This document shows, piece by piece, positions 1-11,750 of a stretch of 64,000 bases of DNA. The translations under genes and the position numbers were made by a program. Position 1 is the stretch's first letter; every line of letters begins with the position of its first letter. The notes below the pieces were generated by a model, which saw only the letters and a list, made by a program, of their open reading frames with translations, was not told the DNA's origin and ran no database searches. The DNA comes from Helicoverpa zea. Its lineage: Eukaryota > Arthropoda > Insecta > Lepidoptera > Noctuidae. Where the stretch lies: assembly GCF_022581195.2 (NCBI RefSeq), contig NC_061469.1, positions 5,518,001 through 5,582,000 on the forward strand. Reading direction: 5' to 3'.

Positions 1-310
1 CATCCATTCGTATAGATATGAAAATGAAAATATATATAAGATGAATTACGCATAACACCTTTTGCCGCTGCATATTCTAGTAAGGTAGGAAAAGAATAAT
101 AACAACCTACGCAAAGAATTCTATTAAAGAAATAAGTTATAATTCTGAACGTCCGCCATACTTGTTAGTGGCAATTTGTTCTTGAGCCCACTCATAATTT
201 TACAAAGCTCAGTGCGAGCTAGTGCAATAATAAAAGCAACCAACGGGTTCAACTTAACAAAATTATTACCTGAATTTTTCCACAACTGTAAAGCGGTTTA
301 ATATGTGTAT

Positions 311-436
311 CATCATCATCATCATCATCATCTCAGCCATAGGACGTCCACTGCTGAACATAGGCCTCCCCCTTTGATCTCCACAGATACCTGTTGGAAG
401 CGACCTGCATCCAGCGTCTTCCGGCGATCTTTTACC
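311..436 (-). mobile_element. Short retroposon (SINE or truncated LINE 3' end) with ATGATG tail
   Basis: A 126-bp insert sits between two perfect 14-bp direct repeats, TTTAATATGTGTAT at 297-310 and 437-450, which read as a target-site duplication. Read on the minus strand the insert carries the motif GAGGCCTATGTTCAGCAGTGG followed by an (ATG)n tail; this motif plus tail is a very common lepidopteran dispersed repeat. The seven CAT units on the plus strand are therefore the retroposon tail and not an independent microsatellite. The exact family (RTE-type LINE 3' end or a SINE using that tail) is not settled. Confidence 0.7.
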
Positions 437-450
437 TTTAATATGTGTAT

Positions 451-1782
451 GCTTGGAGTATTTCCAACATCTTGCGAGAATTAGCGACCCCACAAAAAGT
501 CGTATTCGTAGATTCGTACACAGCTTAAAATAGGTGACCGGAGAAAATCTATGGTGTATATGGAATTGTATGAAGGAGCCCTTTTCCTAGAGGTCAAATA
601 TATAGAAAATATTTTTTACGATACCAACCTTGCTTATTTTATTAGGGCTAACGATTGTAATTGAATTGTAATTAAAAAATTGGTTAAATAATATACTATC
701 TTGAATTTTCCTCAATATAACTTTAAGTGTACACAGTAACAAGAAATAGCTAAGTTCTGCTTGTATTATTTTGTAAGAAAGCCGGCCTGAACTCGCCTTA
801 CCCGATATTCAATCTACACGACTTCCGACTTACTAAGCCTTCTTGCCTTCTTAGAAATGAAATAAGCTTCGGTTTGTATGCTTCGACTACCCTGCAGTAA
901 GTCTTATAAAATATACATAAGGAGGTAGTGTGCTGATCTTGTATCCATTCAATTATAATAATTGCGAATGGAAGTTTTTTGTAGTTTCAGTATTCTTCAA
1001 GATACCAGGACATCTCTAATGATTCTAACAGGATGCAATCTATATATGTAGTAAGGAAAGTAAAACCTACAAAAACCGTAGGTCTATGATTTTATTAACA
1101 CTCAACTGAATAGAAACTGGCACTAATCATTACCAACCACTTGTATGAGAAAAGTCGTATCATTTCAGATTGGTGCATAACCTATTTATGTTTAACTCCA
1201 TTTCCAAAAGAGAACTTAGCCAAATCCAATAAGATTAAAAACTTAATAAATATTAAAAAATAATCCCTGAAACATGTAAATGTGGTTCCTTCAGCTTTGT
1301 TTTCAAATGAATAATGAATATACAAAACCAGTAACTGTACCGTTGTCGTGGAAATTCAAATTGGACGTTGTTCTCGGAAGGACCTATTTGTATTAAGGAA
1401 AATACTTGCGAGGTTTTCATTCCTACTTTTACTTCGTGTTTTAACAGTTTTCTTGTTGAAAAGCGTGTTTATAATTATAAAATGTTAACTTGGAAGTGGA
1501 TTTGGAAAGACTAGTCTAGTTTTAATTTTGAAAATGTATACCAATGTCTACAAATACCTACATGAAATGTTGCTGTTGCACTGCTGCACTGTTGGTCTTG
1601 TATAGCAAAAGCGCATCTGCTGTGTACGGGGTGATGACTTCGATTCGCTGATCTCGTCGAAATCGGTTTTTTTGTTTTTCAAGTAACGTAAGAGCCCTAC
1701 GACGTCTGAAAGTTGGTGCGAATTGTAAAAGTTGGTCCTGGTCCTCTCTCTACGGTCACGAATTATTATTAATTTATTATCG
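451..1782. other. No gene recognised
   Basis: AT-rich DNA with stops in all frames. I see no splice-flanked coding segment, terminal repeats or RNA gene here. It is consistent with an intron or intergenic spacer. Confidence 0.5.
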
Positions 1783-1796
1783 AGTACTTAAGATAA

Positions 1797-2173
1797 GAGT
1801 CGTGGTGGCCTAGTGGGTAAAAGACCAACCTCTCAAGTATGAGGGCGCGGGTTCGATCCCAGGTCAGGCAAGTACCAATGCAACTTTTCTAAGTTTGTAT
1901 GTACTTTCTAAGTATATCTTAGACACCATTGACTGTGTTTCGGATGGCACGTTAAACTTTAGGTCCCGGCTGTCATTAAACATCCTTGGCAGTCGTTACG
2001 GGTAGTCAGAAGCCAGTAAGTCTGACACCAGTCTAACCAAGGGGTATCGGGTTGCCCGGGTTGAGGAGGTCAGATAGGCAGTCGCTTCTTGTAAAGCACT
2101 GGTACTCAGCTGAATCCGGTTAGACTGGAAGCCGACCCCAACATGATTGGGAAAAAGGCTCGGAGGATGATCA
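1797..2173 (+). mobile_element. tRNA-derived SINE, full-length copy 1
   Basis: A 377-bp element flanked by a perfect 14-bp target-site duplication AGTACTTAAGATAA (1783-1796 and 2174-2187). Its head carries a pol III A-box-like TGGCCTAGTGGG and a B box GGTTCGATCCC, as in a tRNA. The body is unrelated to tRNA and the tail ends GGATGAT. It is about 95% identical by eye to the copy at 29712-30097 but lacks 8 bp (GTAACTGG) between short GGGT repeats. Such elements are non-coding and depend on a LINE for movement. Confidence 0.9.
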
Positions 2174-2187
2174 AGTACTTAAGATAA

Positions 2188-4310
2188 CATCTAAAAATAG
2201 GTATTGTTTAAATATATTTAAAACTGACAAATGAATTCCAAATAAGAATATTTATAAATAAACATACCTTCGAGTTCATTACGTTGATGACAATATTTTA
2301 ATGAACCGCCTTCATTAATCATTCCGCAAGGGAATGAAATCGTGAAAATATATTTTTATCTGGTAATTTATTACTCGATCACAAGAAAAATATACTTAAA
2401 AAAGAAATCGAAATAGCAAATAATATGAAATCAAGTAAGTTTTTTTAATTCAGACAAGATCCTTTTAACTATTTCGTATTTGAATTTGGAATTGGATACA
2501 ATAGTTACTTCAAAGATAATAAGGATTCATAATTTTCAAATAAATCTACTTTTTTATTTATTCAAGAAGTTTTGATGTTTATCTTGATCTAGTTTGGTAT
2601 TTCTGAAGACTAAAGGTAGTTTTCGCTGAAACAAACGTAAGCTGTACCTATGTTTATTTTGGCAAATCCCTAGATTTTCCATTACCTGATGTATAGTTAG
2701 GGGCTTAGGGTTTTACTTAAGTCGTTTGTTTTCTTTTGCTAAATATATAAAGCACATTTTTATGGACAGAACTAGACTGTAGGTAGGTACTTTATTTATA
2801 GAAGTACGAGAGGTAAACCTGTCTAACCGATTATAAATATCAGAGGTTTTGTTATGTTCCGAAATTCGTAATCTCTGAAGTGTTATACCTACTTTACATT
2901 AAGGAAAATTGCTTTTATTTTTTCAGCACATGAAATTTAATCTCGTACACTTGCTGGCAGTCAAAAAGATCCAACACATTTAATAAATTTATTTTTATTT
3001 TTATCTAGCAGGAAATGTACAAACATCAAAAAATTATATTGAAAGGGAAAATGGAGGTAGGCTGTTTGAAGTGAAATTTCAATGAGTTACTGGATGGGCT
3101 TTCTGGGTGATATGGTAAAGGAAGTAGGCCGAAGTATATTTCAATGCCGACAAATTGCATGTCGAGTCGAATCTGTTTATTTGCATGTGAAAAGGTGAAT
3201 GTAAATCCAGGGAAGATCAAGTTTTTTTTGTGAACATCGTCTGTATGTGATGTGAGGTGATGTTTTTTTAATGTACTTACCTATTTATTTATGCATTGAC
3301 CGTTCTTGTTCACATAACTACGTAATATGATTGTAAATAGTAGTATTGTAGGTATGAGGCAAAGTTAAAAACAATTTCATCTTATAGGAGTCAAGATTTT
3401 TAAACCCCAAATTAAATTCAAACATTATTAATAGCACAAACATAAAATTCCGCCACAAAATTGAATTGACGTAACAAGCCAAACTTCCTGGCGTTTCCTA
3501 AATGAATAAAGAACAAAACAAACACAACACAATATGTTCTATGTACCTGCGTCAGCAGTGTTGTGTAACCAACGTATTTATTTTAACAAGCGTCGCTAGC
3601 AAACTCTGCTTCTGACATATTCATTTTGATTCAATAATAGAGTATATTTGGAGCACAGGGCTGTGAAGTACTTTGTCCGTAAGGACTTAAATACAATTTT
3701 GAATTTCGATATGATTCTGAAGGAAACAAACTTGCTTTGAAGTCAAGACCATTTTCTTCACGGGTTTAATAGAAATGTAGGGTTTTGACTGCTTCAAATT
3801 GTTTGTAAAACAACCCCATTATAATTATCTGACACGACGACACGACTTTACGTACGTTACATACGTTGGGAATTTCATTCCTGAAAAATATTTTAACACT
3901 TGCCCAAATACAGGAACTGAATCAGCTTATCTTGCAAGTTTCAAAATTACACATCAAAAGTACCTAATTACCGATATCATCATCACACAATTATTGAAAA
4001 TGCGTCAGAATAAACCTTCTATCGTCGATAATGATAATGACGACAATACAAAGAAATTGCTTTCACGTGACTGCAACAAAAAAGTATCCTGAACTTAGGA
4101 ATGTAAATTGTAGGGTCATTTATAAGCTGACGTCATAGGAATTCTCATCGATGAAAACAATAGGCAAATGTACAGAGAATGACCTATAAATTAACTGATT
4201 TCCCTTATTGAAAGCAATAAAACATTAAAAATACTTCTTAGAAATTAATTTGTGGATTGCAACAAATACAAGTAATTACGGAAGGAAATAATAATAATAT
4301 AGATTGATAA
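2188..4310. other. No gene recognised
   Basis: AT-rich sequence. An open frame of 97 codons at 3799-4092 has no recognisable domain and an unremarkable composition, so I do not call it a gene. Confidence 0.45.
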
Positions 4311-4385
4311 CCAATCAAAAAAGCAGCCAGTCTTCTGGGCACGTTTCCGGAGGACAGTGATGCGGAGGAATACTTCGACGCCTGA
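4311..4385 (+). other. Coding-like C-terminal tail, origin unknown
   Basis: A 24-codon open stretch ends in TGA at 4383 and reads PIKKAASLLGTFPEDSDAEE then YFDA-stop. The acidic, protein-like ending is followed by a T-rich region resembling a 3' UTR. It could be the truncated 3' end of a LINE or a retroposed transcript, a terminal exon with an acceptor near 4330, or chance. No family was recognised. Confidence 0.25.
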
Positions 4386-4570
4386 TCGATGCCCTTTTAT
4401 TATGTTTTATGTTTATATATATTTTGTATATAGTATTTTATTTTTAGTTTTGTATAAAGATAAGTAGTTTAAGTTTGTATGTATGTATAGTGTGTACATT
4501 GTATAAAATAAGTAAAAAAATAATAACATGCGTTTGACACATTTGCAAAAACACTCATTCTTAGCAGCAT

Positions 4571-4627
4571 CTTGTTAGACTGGAAGCCGCCTCCTTTCTA
4601 GTTAGGAAAAGGTAGGGCAGACGATGA
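4571..4627 (+). repeat. SINE tail fragment
   Basis: The string TTAGACTGGAAGCCG followed by a variant of the tail ending GACGATGA matches the 3' 50-60 bp of the SINE seen at 1797 and 29712. The head and body are missing. Confidence 0.6.
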
Positions 4628-4628
4628 C

Positions 4629-5949
4629 ACGTAATTTTCTACAAATGGCTCCTTAATTCACCAGGATTTTTCATATTTTTGCCCCAGTGTACCAATGTGG
4701 GCGTTACCAATTAACACAGGCACGTCTCTAAACAATTAAATGATTAATATCAGCTCAAAGGTACAGCAATTAATACCAAACCAACGTCATAACACATCAG
4801 AGACATTGGACCTCCAACAATGGTTGATATCTAGTGGAACGTGAGAACGATTATTTCAATCGACTTTTATCTAAACAATGGGTAGAATTGTGAAAAAACA
4901 ACTAACGACCGGTGTTTTGTTAACAAAATGTTAATGCTACTGTTACTGTATCGCTTGTGTAACTGTCAGATAGGTTCAAAGTAATTGTCTTAAGCAAGAT
5001 ATAGGCCGTGCAGATTTTTTTTTCGAAATACCTAATTTTGTTTAAATTAGTTGGTGTCACGATAGCCATGTGACGCAGCATCTCATCAAAACAGACGTTA
5101 CTTTACATTATAAAACCTTATACGCGGATAAATAAACTATCTGTATCAGAGTTTACAGGGTTCGCATAGATATTTTACAAGTATTTCTGTAACACCTTAT
5201 ATAACAAAGACTTTTAAGACCGCCACGAACATTTGTGATAAACATACAAAGCGACTCCTTTGCCTTTCAAAAGTCCGATTTCGAAACCCCCAAAATTACA
5301 TGCCATTTATTTTTATCGTAAACGGAAAAAGAGGAAAAGCTCTCCGATGTAACTATTGGCTAAGATAAAAATATACTAGGATAATCTTATAGTCTCAAAA
5401 ACAGCGAATCTATCGTAATGTTGACTAGTTCCTGTACCTAAGCCAAGCCGACGACAATAAGTCTGGGAAATAGCACGCAATTCAAACATCGAAGGATAGG
5501 AATTGCCTTACATTTGAATTCTCCTTCAAAACCAGACAAAAACAATCTATTAGGGATATTAAAGGCTGTCTTTATGGCAATCTCCTCCTCAGTCCTGGAT
5601 TTTAGCCAAACGCCATTTGATGGAACAAAGAGCCGCTTATTATTCTCGTAACTTACATTTTCTGGTATTGAAGTAAAATCAATTACATTGGAATCGAAAA
5701 TAAATTAAATGATTGCAGAATAGTTTGCCTTTGATCCTCGAAATTATGCGTCTGTACTATTTTGTGAATTAATTGCCTGGGGCTCTGGTTATTATTGAAG
5801 TTATTGGTTGTAGTTTGGATCTATCTATCTGGTTGAAGACAATAGACTCGATCTTTCTATATAACTTATATATATTGTTCGTTAACATAAGAGAGTATAC
5901 ATAAATAATATACATAAACACACAATAGCTACAACAAAACACATAGGAA
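4629..5949. other. No gene recognised
   Basis: AT-rich DNA without long open frames, terminal repeats or an RNA-gene signature. Confidence 0.5.
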
Positions 5950-6054
5950 GTGGTGAACGGCGGGCGTTTTGGGGGCTGTCGTTTGTAGATTTGACGTTCA
6001 AAAAGTGCTGATTTTCAGCCTACTTTGAATATATGACTTTTGATTTTGATTTGC
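5950..6054 (+). mobile_element. 5'-truncated LINE 3' end with TTTTGAT-type tail
   Basis: The block GACGTTCAAAAAGTGCTGAT, then GCCTACTTTGAATA and a tail of TTTTGATTTTGATTTG, is a familiar 3' terminus of lepidopteran non-LTR retrotransposons. No coding sequence remains. The family is not assigned. Confidence 0.55.
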
Positions 6055-6456
6055 TTTGGTAAACCCGTACTGACATTCAAAAATGACATCCAGCAATGTT
6101 CAATCTAAACAGTGAACTCATCAAGCTAAAAAAATCCTTAGCATGTTCCATACAGTGACAGGGGCGAACGCGTTCCGAATCATCAAAACGTCATTTCACT
6201 ACCAAATCACAGTTCGCACCTCGAAAACAAATGAACCTACAATGATAAAGGCCACTATCCCTGACACTGAATAGAAGGTACTCGGAACCTGGTCACTTTC
6301 TAACAAAATATTTAACACGTCATGAACACGCTTCTAGAATATTCATTGAAAACAATGGCGGCCTTTGACTATAATTTTAGGAGCAGTGCGCTGTGTTGAC
6401 AACCATTGTTATTATTTAGTGTATTGCGTTGATAGAATATAATAATAATAATAATA

Positions 6457-9400
6457 CCCCCTTAAGGGGCCACCTTGACGTGGTGGGGGGGCATGCGGGA
6501 AGGCATGAACACAATAAGATAGTCACTAAGATCACGACGACCCTGTACCCGTGGGTAACCAGGAGATACTAAAAATGATTTCATTTGTCTTTACACCTTG
6601 ACATAACCCTTCTCAACTAACGGTCCCAAATTCCTAAATTTCCTTACTTCCTTCTTTATCCCTTTCCCTTACCCTAGATTTACCCTTCACCTGCAATTCG
6701 GTGTTTTCTTCCGTCTTTTAGAAACCTTCCTAGGTTCTTCATATTACATGAAATGCGACTACGTAATAGAGTTTTACCCCAGGCGGGTACCGAAGCGAAT
6801 CGCGACGGAGAATCCCGCCCCATGGCTTCCAGCCTGGGCTGCCCTTCGTATTCTGGGGGGGGCACCGTACCGCAACCAACTGCTCAGTCCCAGACTGCTG
6901 CAGAACCACATGACGATGAGTCGTCATGTTCTTCATCACTTTTTCCATCAATCGCGTCATCATCACAATCTTTCTGCATCTCACCATCACCATCTTTATC
7001 ATCAGCTAGCATACAGTCGGTGGATGTTGTACAGGAGACAAATTCTGTCAGAGACCCTGTACCCAACACTAGCACTGCCGTAATTCGCAGGAAATGGAGC
7101 GCTGAAATGAACGAATTCATCCTGCGTAATTATCTCCAACTCACTAACCTAGAAACAGACACTAAAGCATACCTTCCCACTCTCCATACAAAATTCTTAG
7201 ATAAATACCCCGACATGCAAGTAAGCAGGCAAAGGATAGGAGACCAACGTAGAGCGATAGTACAAAAGAAACTACTACCACAAGAAGCAATAGATAAAAT
7301 CTACATGGAAGTCCGAACAGAATTACAGATGACCCATACCCAAACACAACAACACTCTACTACACAAACAATTAGAACACCAGCTACTACACAATGCGGA
7401 CAGCGCTTGAAATGGTCAAATGATTGCAACGAATCAATTATTAGAATCTACTTTACTATCACACAATTAGAAACCAATAAAACAGCCTATAGAAAACTAT
7501 TGCATGAGGAATTTGTAAACCTATACCCAGAACTGTCACATTTATCAGAACAAAGAATATCTGATCAAAGACGGGCAATTATTAATAACAAATATATTAG
7601 TCAGAGTAGGATAGCTGAAATTAAAAAACAAGTCGCTGAACAACTAAACAATATGTCTAATCATGGGGAGCAACCCAGTATAATCATTCATCACGACACA
7701 CAAGAACCGAACGAAGATAACTCCACACCAAACCTTCACTTTGCAAATACTCAAAACACTCACACGGAAGATACAGACACAATTACACATGCACATAATT
7801 ATGTAGGAACCCACTTAACCTCAAGCACTGAGGAAGAATCTTTCTTAACTCACATACAGATAGGAGAAGCTGACACTACGGAAACTAACCTTATTGCTGC
7901 ACCAGAAACAAATTCGGAAATAGATGATACATTTGTACAAGCGCAACAATATTTTATCGGCACAGACCCAACTAATAGACCATATATTCCTAAACAAAAG
8001 ACATCTAGAAAGTTTTCAGCAATAGTCCATTACATAAACACAAAAATTTTACCCAAACATTTACAGCCGGACACAGACTTTAGTACCTTACAGACTGCCA
8101 TTTATTGTGCCGCATGGACTGCGGCAAAATGCAATGGCGCAAAACTATCACACATCGCACAGAACGTTTTCCGAACAAAGAAACACAGAAAACCGAAATG
8201 GCAAATAAGGATAGAAAAGAGAATAGGCAATTTTAGAGCTAGTATAGGAAGATTGATACAATTTTTAAGAGGAAATAGAAGCCGAAAAGTAGTAGCAGCA
8301 GTAGAAGAAATAAAGAATAGGTACCAACTGCACGCCCAATACGAAAACGCAAACACACAGATAGAACATTTTCTGGACACATTAAAACAAAAACTCAATG
8401 CTGCAGCTAGTAGACTTAGGAGATATTTATCATGCACACACCGAAAAACCCAAAACTCACAATTTAGGAACAATGAAAAACTCTTTTATAGAGGACTTAC
8501 ATCAAACTGCACAGACACAGCTGCTGAAACACTAGAGACACCTTCTGCTGAAACATTGCGTGGATACTGGGCGAATATTTGGGAAAACCCAGTCGGTCAT
8601 AATGACGAAGCAGAGTGGATAACAGATGTCACATTAGAGATCCCAGAAATGGAATTCGAATTTATACCAATAGACACATTCATAGACATCATAAAACGAA
8701 CACACAACTGGAAATCACCAGGCACAGACAACATTCATAACTATTGGTATAAGAATTTCACTAGTATCCACCCATTCATCCATACACACATAAACAAATT
8801 CATACAATCACCACACTTACTACCAACATATATAACACAAGGCGTCACTTACATGATACCCAAAGATAAAAACGACACATTAAACCCATCCAAATACCGA
8901 CCTATTACTTGCTTACAAACCTTTTACAAAATCCTCACAGCCTGTGTAAGTGACGTCATATACACACATTTAACTAAGTACAATATTATAGCGGAACAGC
9001 AAAAAGGATGCCGGAAAAACAGTCAAGGTTGTAAGGAACAACTAACTATCGACGCGATTACTATGAACAGCTCAGTAAAAAACAAAACTGATATCCATAC
9101 GATGTTCATTGACTACCAGAAGGCCTATGATTCAGTTCCACACAGTTGGCTGCTGCACGTCTTAAATTTATACAAAATTCACCCCACACTAAAATCATTT
9201 TTACAAAATTCCATGCAAAATTGGCAAACAGTTCTCAAAATAAACCAGTCGTCCATGATAGTAGCTACTGAACCAATATTAATTAAGCGAGGCATATTTC
9301 AAGGAGATGCTCTAAGTCCCTTATGGTTCTGTATGGCGCTAAATCCACTATCACAGCTATTAGACAAATCTAACATAGGTTACACGCTGAAAAATAATAA

Positions 9401-11748
9401 TACACAATTTACACTATCACATCTAATGTACATGGACGACATAAAATTATACGCACCTGACACGAACTCATTATTTCAACTAGCAGACATAACACAGCAA
9501 TTTTCACAAGACATTTGCATGCAATTTGGAGTAGACAAATGTAAAATATTATCGATCTCAAAAGGAAAAATCACACACCACAGTTACACTCTTGATTCCG
9601 GTGAAACGGTAGAACCGATGGATGAAGTTAGTACATACAAATACCTAGGATTCGAACAGTCTAGACAGATACAACAGAAGACGACCAAACAAGAACTACT
9701 CAAAAAATTCTCACACCGCCTAAACCTAATTTTAAAGACTAACTTAAATTCTAAAAACACAATCAAAGCCATTAACACATTTGCGATACCCATTTTAACA
9801 TACTCGTTCGGAATAATACGATGGACAAAAACCGACATTAAAAAACTTCAACGCATCATCAATACATCTCTTACTAAACACAGGAAACATCACCCCAAAT
9901 CATGCATACAACGACTCACACTACCACGGAAAGAAGGCGGGAGAGGCCTAATAGACATACATAACCTACACAACAAACAGATAACGACACTCAGAACATA
10001 CTTCCACCACAAGGCTGAACACTCATCACTACACAAACACGTAACAGAAACTGACAAAAATTTAACACCCCTTAACCTACACGACAGAAACACACAAGCC
10101 ACTGAAACACTTACAACCACACAGCAAAAGGTATTTGAATGGTCTGCTAAAGCTCTTCACGGGAGACATCACTCTTTCCTGAGCCAGCCACACGTCGACA
10201 AAGTACAGTCGAACGAATGGCTCAGGCGAGGCGAACTGTTTCCCGAGACCGAGGGCTTTATGCTAGCCATCCAGGACCAAATTATAGCTACACGCAACTA
10301 TAGAAAACACATCATGAAAGACCCAAATCAACAAACAGACACATGTAGACACTGCAACAATACATCCGAAACTATACAGCACATTACAGGTGCCTGTAAA
10401 GCCTTAGTACAAACAGATTACAAACATCGTCATGACCAAGTAGCAGCAATAGTACACCAGAATCTAGCCCACAAATATAAATTAATAAATGAAATAGTAC
10501 CGTATTACAAATATAAACCGAGCATAGTTTTAGAAAATAAAAGTCATAAAATATACTGGGATCGAACCATCATAACTGACAAAACTATCCATTATAACAG
10601 ACCCGACATAACACTACACGACAAAACTAATAATACGGTTTATTTAATAGATATAGCCATACCTAACTCACACAACATACAAACAACAATATCTGAAAAG
10701 CTTAGCAAATATAGAGACCTTGCAATAGAAATTAAAACACAATGGAAAGCACAAACTGTCCACATTGTCCCTATTGTTCTTTCAACAACTGGTATCATTC
10801 CAAAATCCCTTCAACAAAGCCTCAACACTCTCCACATGCCTGCTTACACACTCTACATGCTCCAAAAAGCAACCATCTTAAACACCTGTCGGATCACCCG
10901 AAAGTTTTTAACATCCACAACTCTCTCATCCACATTTTCGATTTAATTTTCCCCTTACTCACTTGGCTCCGGCCCGTGCACAAGGATCTTCAACACTCTC
11001 GACAGAGAAGAAAAAAAAAAGAACATAACAAAATAATAATAATCCCCGCAGGGCATCTGAGGCGGATGACGGGGAGTAGCGACCCCGCGGGGCTATATAT
11101 CCGAGTGCTCCAGGGAGAGTATACTGTCCCCCACCTCCGGCTTGCCGGAGTGAAGCATGACGGGGGATAGGTCTCCCGCCTCTTGGCTTGCCTTCATCGG
11201 CCGGTCAGAGTGGAGTCGCTAGAGCAAGGTTAGTCCTGCTCGGAGGGTAGGTGCCTCGTGGTAAGTGGCGAGTGGGCCGGTGATGCTGGACCCACAGGGA
11301 GCGCGTGATCTGCGTTTAAAGTCCGCCGAGGTATCCTCACCCTTCTCAGCCGCTCATGTCCCTGTTGCCCTCTTGTTGCTTTTCAGTGACAGATTCCCGG
11401 GGGCCCAGTAAGTGAGTTGGCGAGTCTCCACCTGCCATTTTAACATGTATTTAATACATTGTCATCGGCAGGTGCCATAGCTCCCGTAGTTTCCCCATTC
11501 CTAGTCCATTAGCATCCCATCACAATAGCCTAAGTAGTTTTCATCTATAGTTAGCAATAGTTTAGCACAGAACCGGGGATTGTCCTTGGGTACATTTCTA
11601 TAGTGTATACAGGGATAATCGTCGGTTTTGTGTCACCATTTCATTAAAGTTGTCTCAAAAGGGCTTCAGCGTGTTGGCTTCGGCCCCATGTTCGCCTCCC
11701 AAAAATCCGGGACTCTATAGTCCCGAGGTCTGGAAGAGACATACATTT
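6457..11748 (+). mobile_element. Dong/R4-clade non-LTR retrotransposon, apparently full length
   Basis: An element of about 5.3 kb lies between TAA repeats on both sides (TAATAATAATAATA to 6456; AATAATAATAATAAA from 11751). Insertion in TAA repeats is the known habit of Bombyx Dong and fits the R4 clade. It begins with the 12-bp palindrome CCCCTTAAGGGG (6458-6469), has a 5' UTR of about 296 bp, one ORF at 6753-10946 and a GC-rich 3' UTR of about 800 bp. There is no poly(A) tail. Pieces of the same 3' UTR occur at 53422-53581 and 56101-56220, confirming that this is a repeated element and that its 3' end is where proposed. Confidence 0.9.
6753..10946 (+). CDS. R4/Dong reverse transcriptase-endonuclease polyprotein
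   Basis: A single intact ORF of 1397 aa for target-primed reverse transcription in the nucleus. The N-terminal ~110 residues are Ser-rich. Two similar Myb-like units follow at about 112-185 and 217-290; both contain KWS...E, a YP(D/E) step and a QRI.DQRRAI core, and probably bind DNA. Reverse transcriptase motifs are YRPITCLQTFYKILT (~708), FIDYQKAYDSVPHSW (~785), GIFQGDALSPLWF (~847) and YMDD (893-896). A CX2CX8HX4C zinc knuckle starts at ~1198. A restriction-like endonuclease follows, RPD at ~1283, then PDX14D and a KLSKYRDL...W segment. RT plus C-terminal restriction-like endonuclease places it in the R2/R4 group, not the APE-type LINEs. An overlapping ATG at 6748 is in another frame. No frameshift or stop interrupts the ORF, so it may be active. 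Confidence 0.92.
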   Translation: MRLRNRVLPQAGTEANRDGESRPMASSLGCPSYSGGGTVPQPTAQSQTAAEPHDDESSCSSSLFPSIASSSQSFCISPSPSLSSASIQSVDVVQETNSVRDPVPNTSTAVIRRKWSAEMNEFILRNYLQLTNLETDTKAYLPTLHTKFLDKYPDMQVSRQRIGDQRRAIVQKKLLPQEAIDKIYMEVRTELQMTHTQTQQHSTTQTIRTPATTQCGQRLKWSNDCNESIIRIYFTITQLETNKTAYRKLLHEEFVNLYPELSHLSEQRISDQRRAIINNKYISQSRIAEIKKQVAEQLNNMSNHGEQPSIIIHHDTQEPNEDNSTPNLHFANTQNTHTEDTDTITHAHNYVGTHLTSSTEEESFLTHIQIGEADTTETNLIAAPETNSEIDDTFVQAQQYFIGTDPTNRPYIPKQKTSRKFSAIVHYINTKILPKHLQPDTDFSTLQTAIYCAAWTAAKCNGAKLSHIAQNVFRTKKHRKPKWQIRIEKRIGNFRASIGRLIQFLRGNRSRKVVAAVEEIKNRYQLHAQYENANTQIEHFLDTLKQKLNAAASRLRRYLSCTHRKTQNSQFRNNEKLFYRGLTSNCTDTAAETLETPSAETLRGYWANIWENPVGHNDEAEWITDVTLEIPEMEFEFIPIDTFIDIIKRTHNWKSPGTDNIHNYWYKNFTSIHPFIHTHINKFIQSPHLLPTYITQGVTYMIPKDKNDTLNPSKYRPITCLQTFYKILTACVSDVIYTHLTKYNIIAEQQKGCRKNSQGCKEQLTIDAITMNSSVKNKTDIHTMFIDYQKAYDSVPHSWLLHVLNLYKIHPTLKSFLQNSMQNWQTVLKINQSSMIVATEPILIKRGIFQGDALSPLWFCMALNPLSQLLDKSNIGYTLKNNNTQFTLSHLMYMDDIKLYAPDTNSLFQLADITQQFSQDICMQFGVDKCKILSISKGKITHHSYTLDSGETVEPMDEVSTYKYLGFEQSRQIQQKTTKQELLKKFSHRLNLILKTNLNSKNTIKAINTFAIPILTYSFGIIRWTKTDIKKLQRIINTSLTKHRKHHPKSCIQRLTLPRKEGGRGLIDIHNLHNKQITTLRTYFHHKAEHSSLHKHVTETDKNLTPLNLHDRNTQATETLTTTQQKVFEWSAKALHGRHHSFLSQPHVDKVQSNEWLRRGELFPETEGFMLAIQDQIIATRNYRKHIMKDPNQQTDTCRHCNNTSETIQHITGACKALVQTDYKHRHDQVAAIVHQNLAHKYKLINEIVPYYKYKPSIVLENKSHKIYWDRTIITDKTIHYNRPDITLHDKTNNTVYLIDIAIPNSHNIQTTISEKLSKYRDLAIEIKTQWKAQTVHIVPIVLSTTGIIPKSLQQSLNTLHMPAYTLYMLQKATILNTCRITRKFLTSTTLSSTFSI

Positions 11749-11750
11749 AT

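Noticed and set aside
3799..4092. 97-codon open frame
   Set aside because: No domain and low-complexity end (DNDNDDN); judged random.
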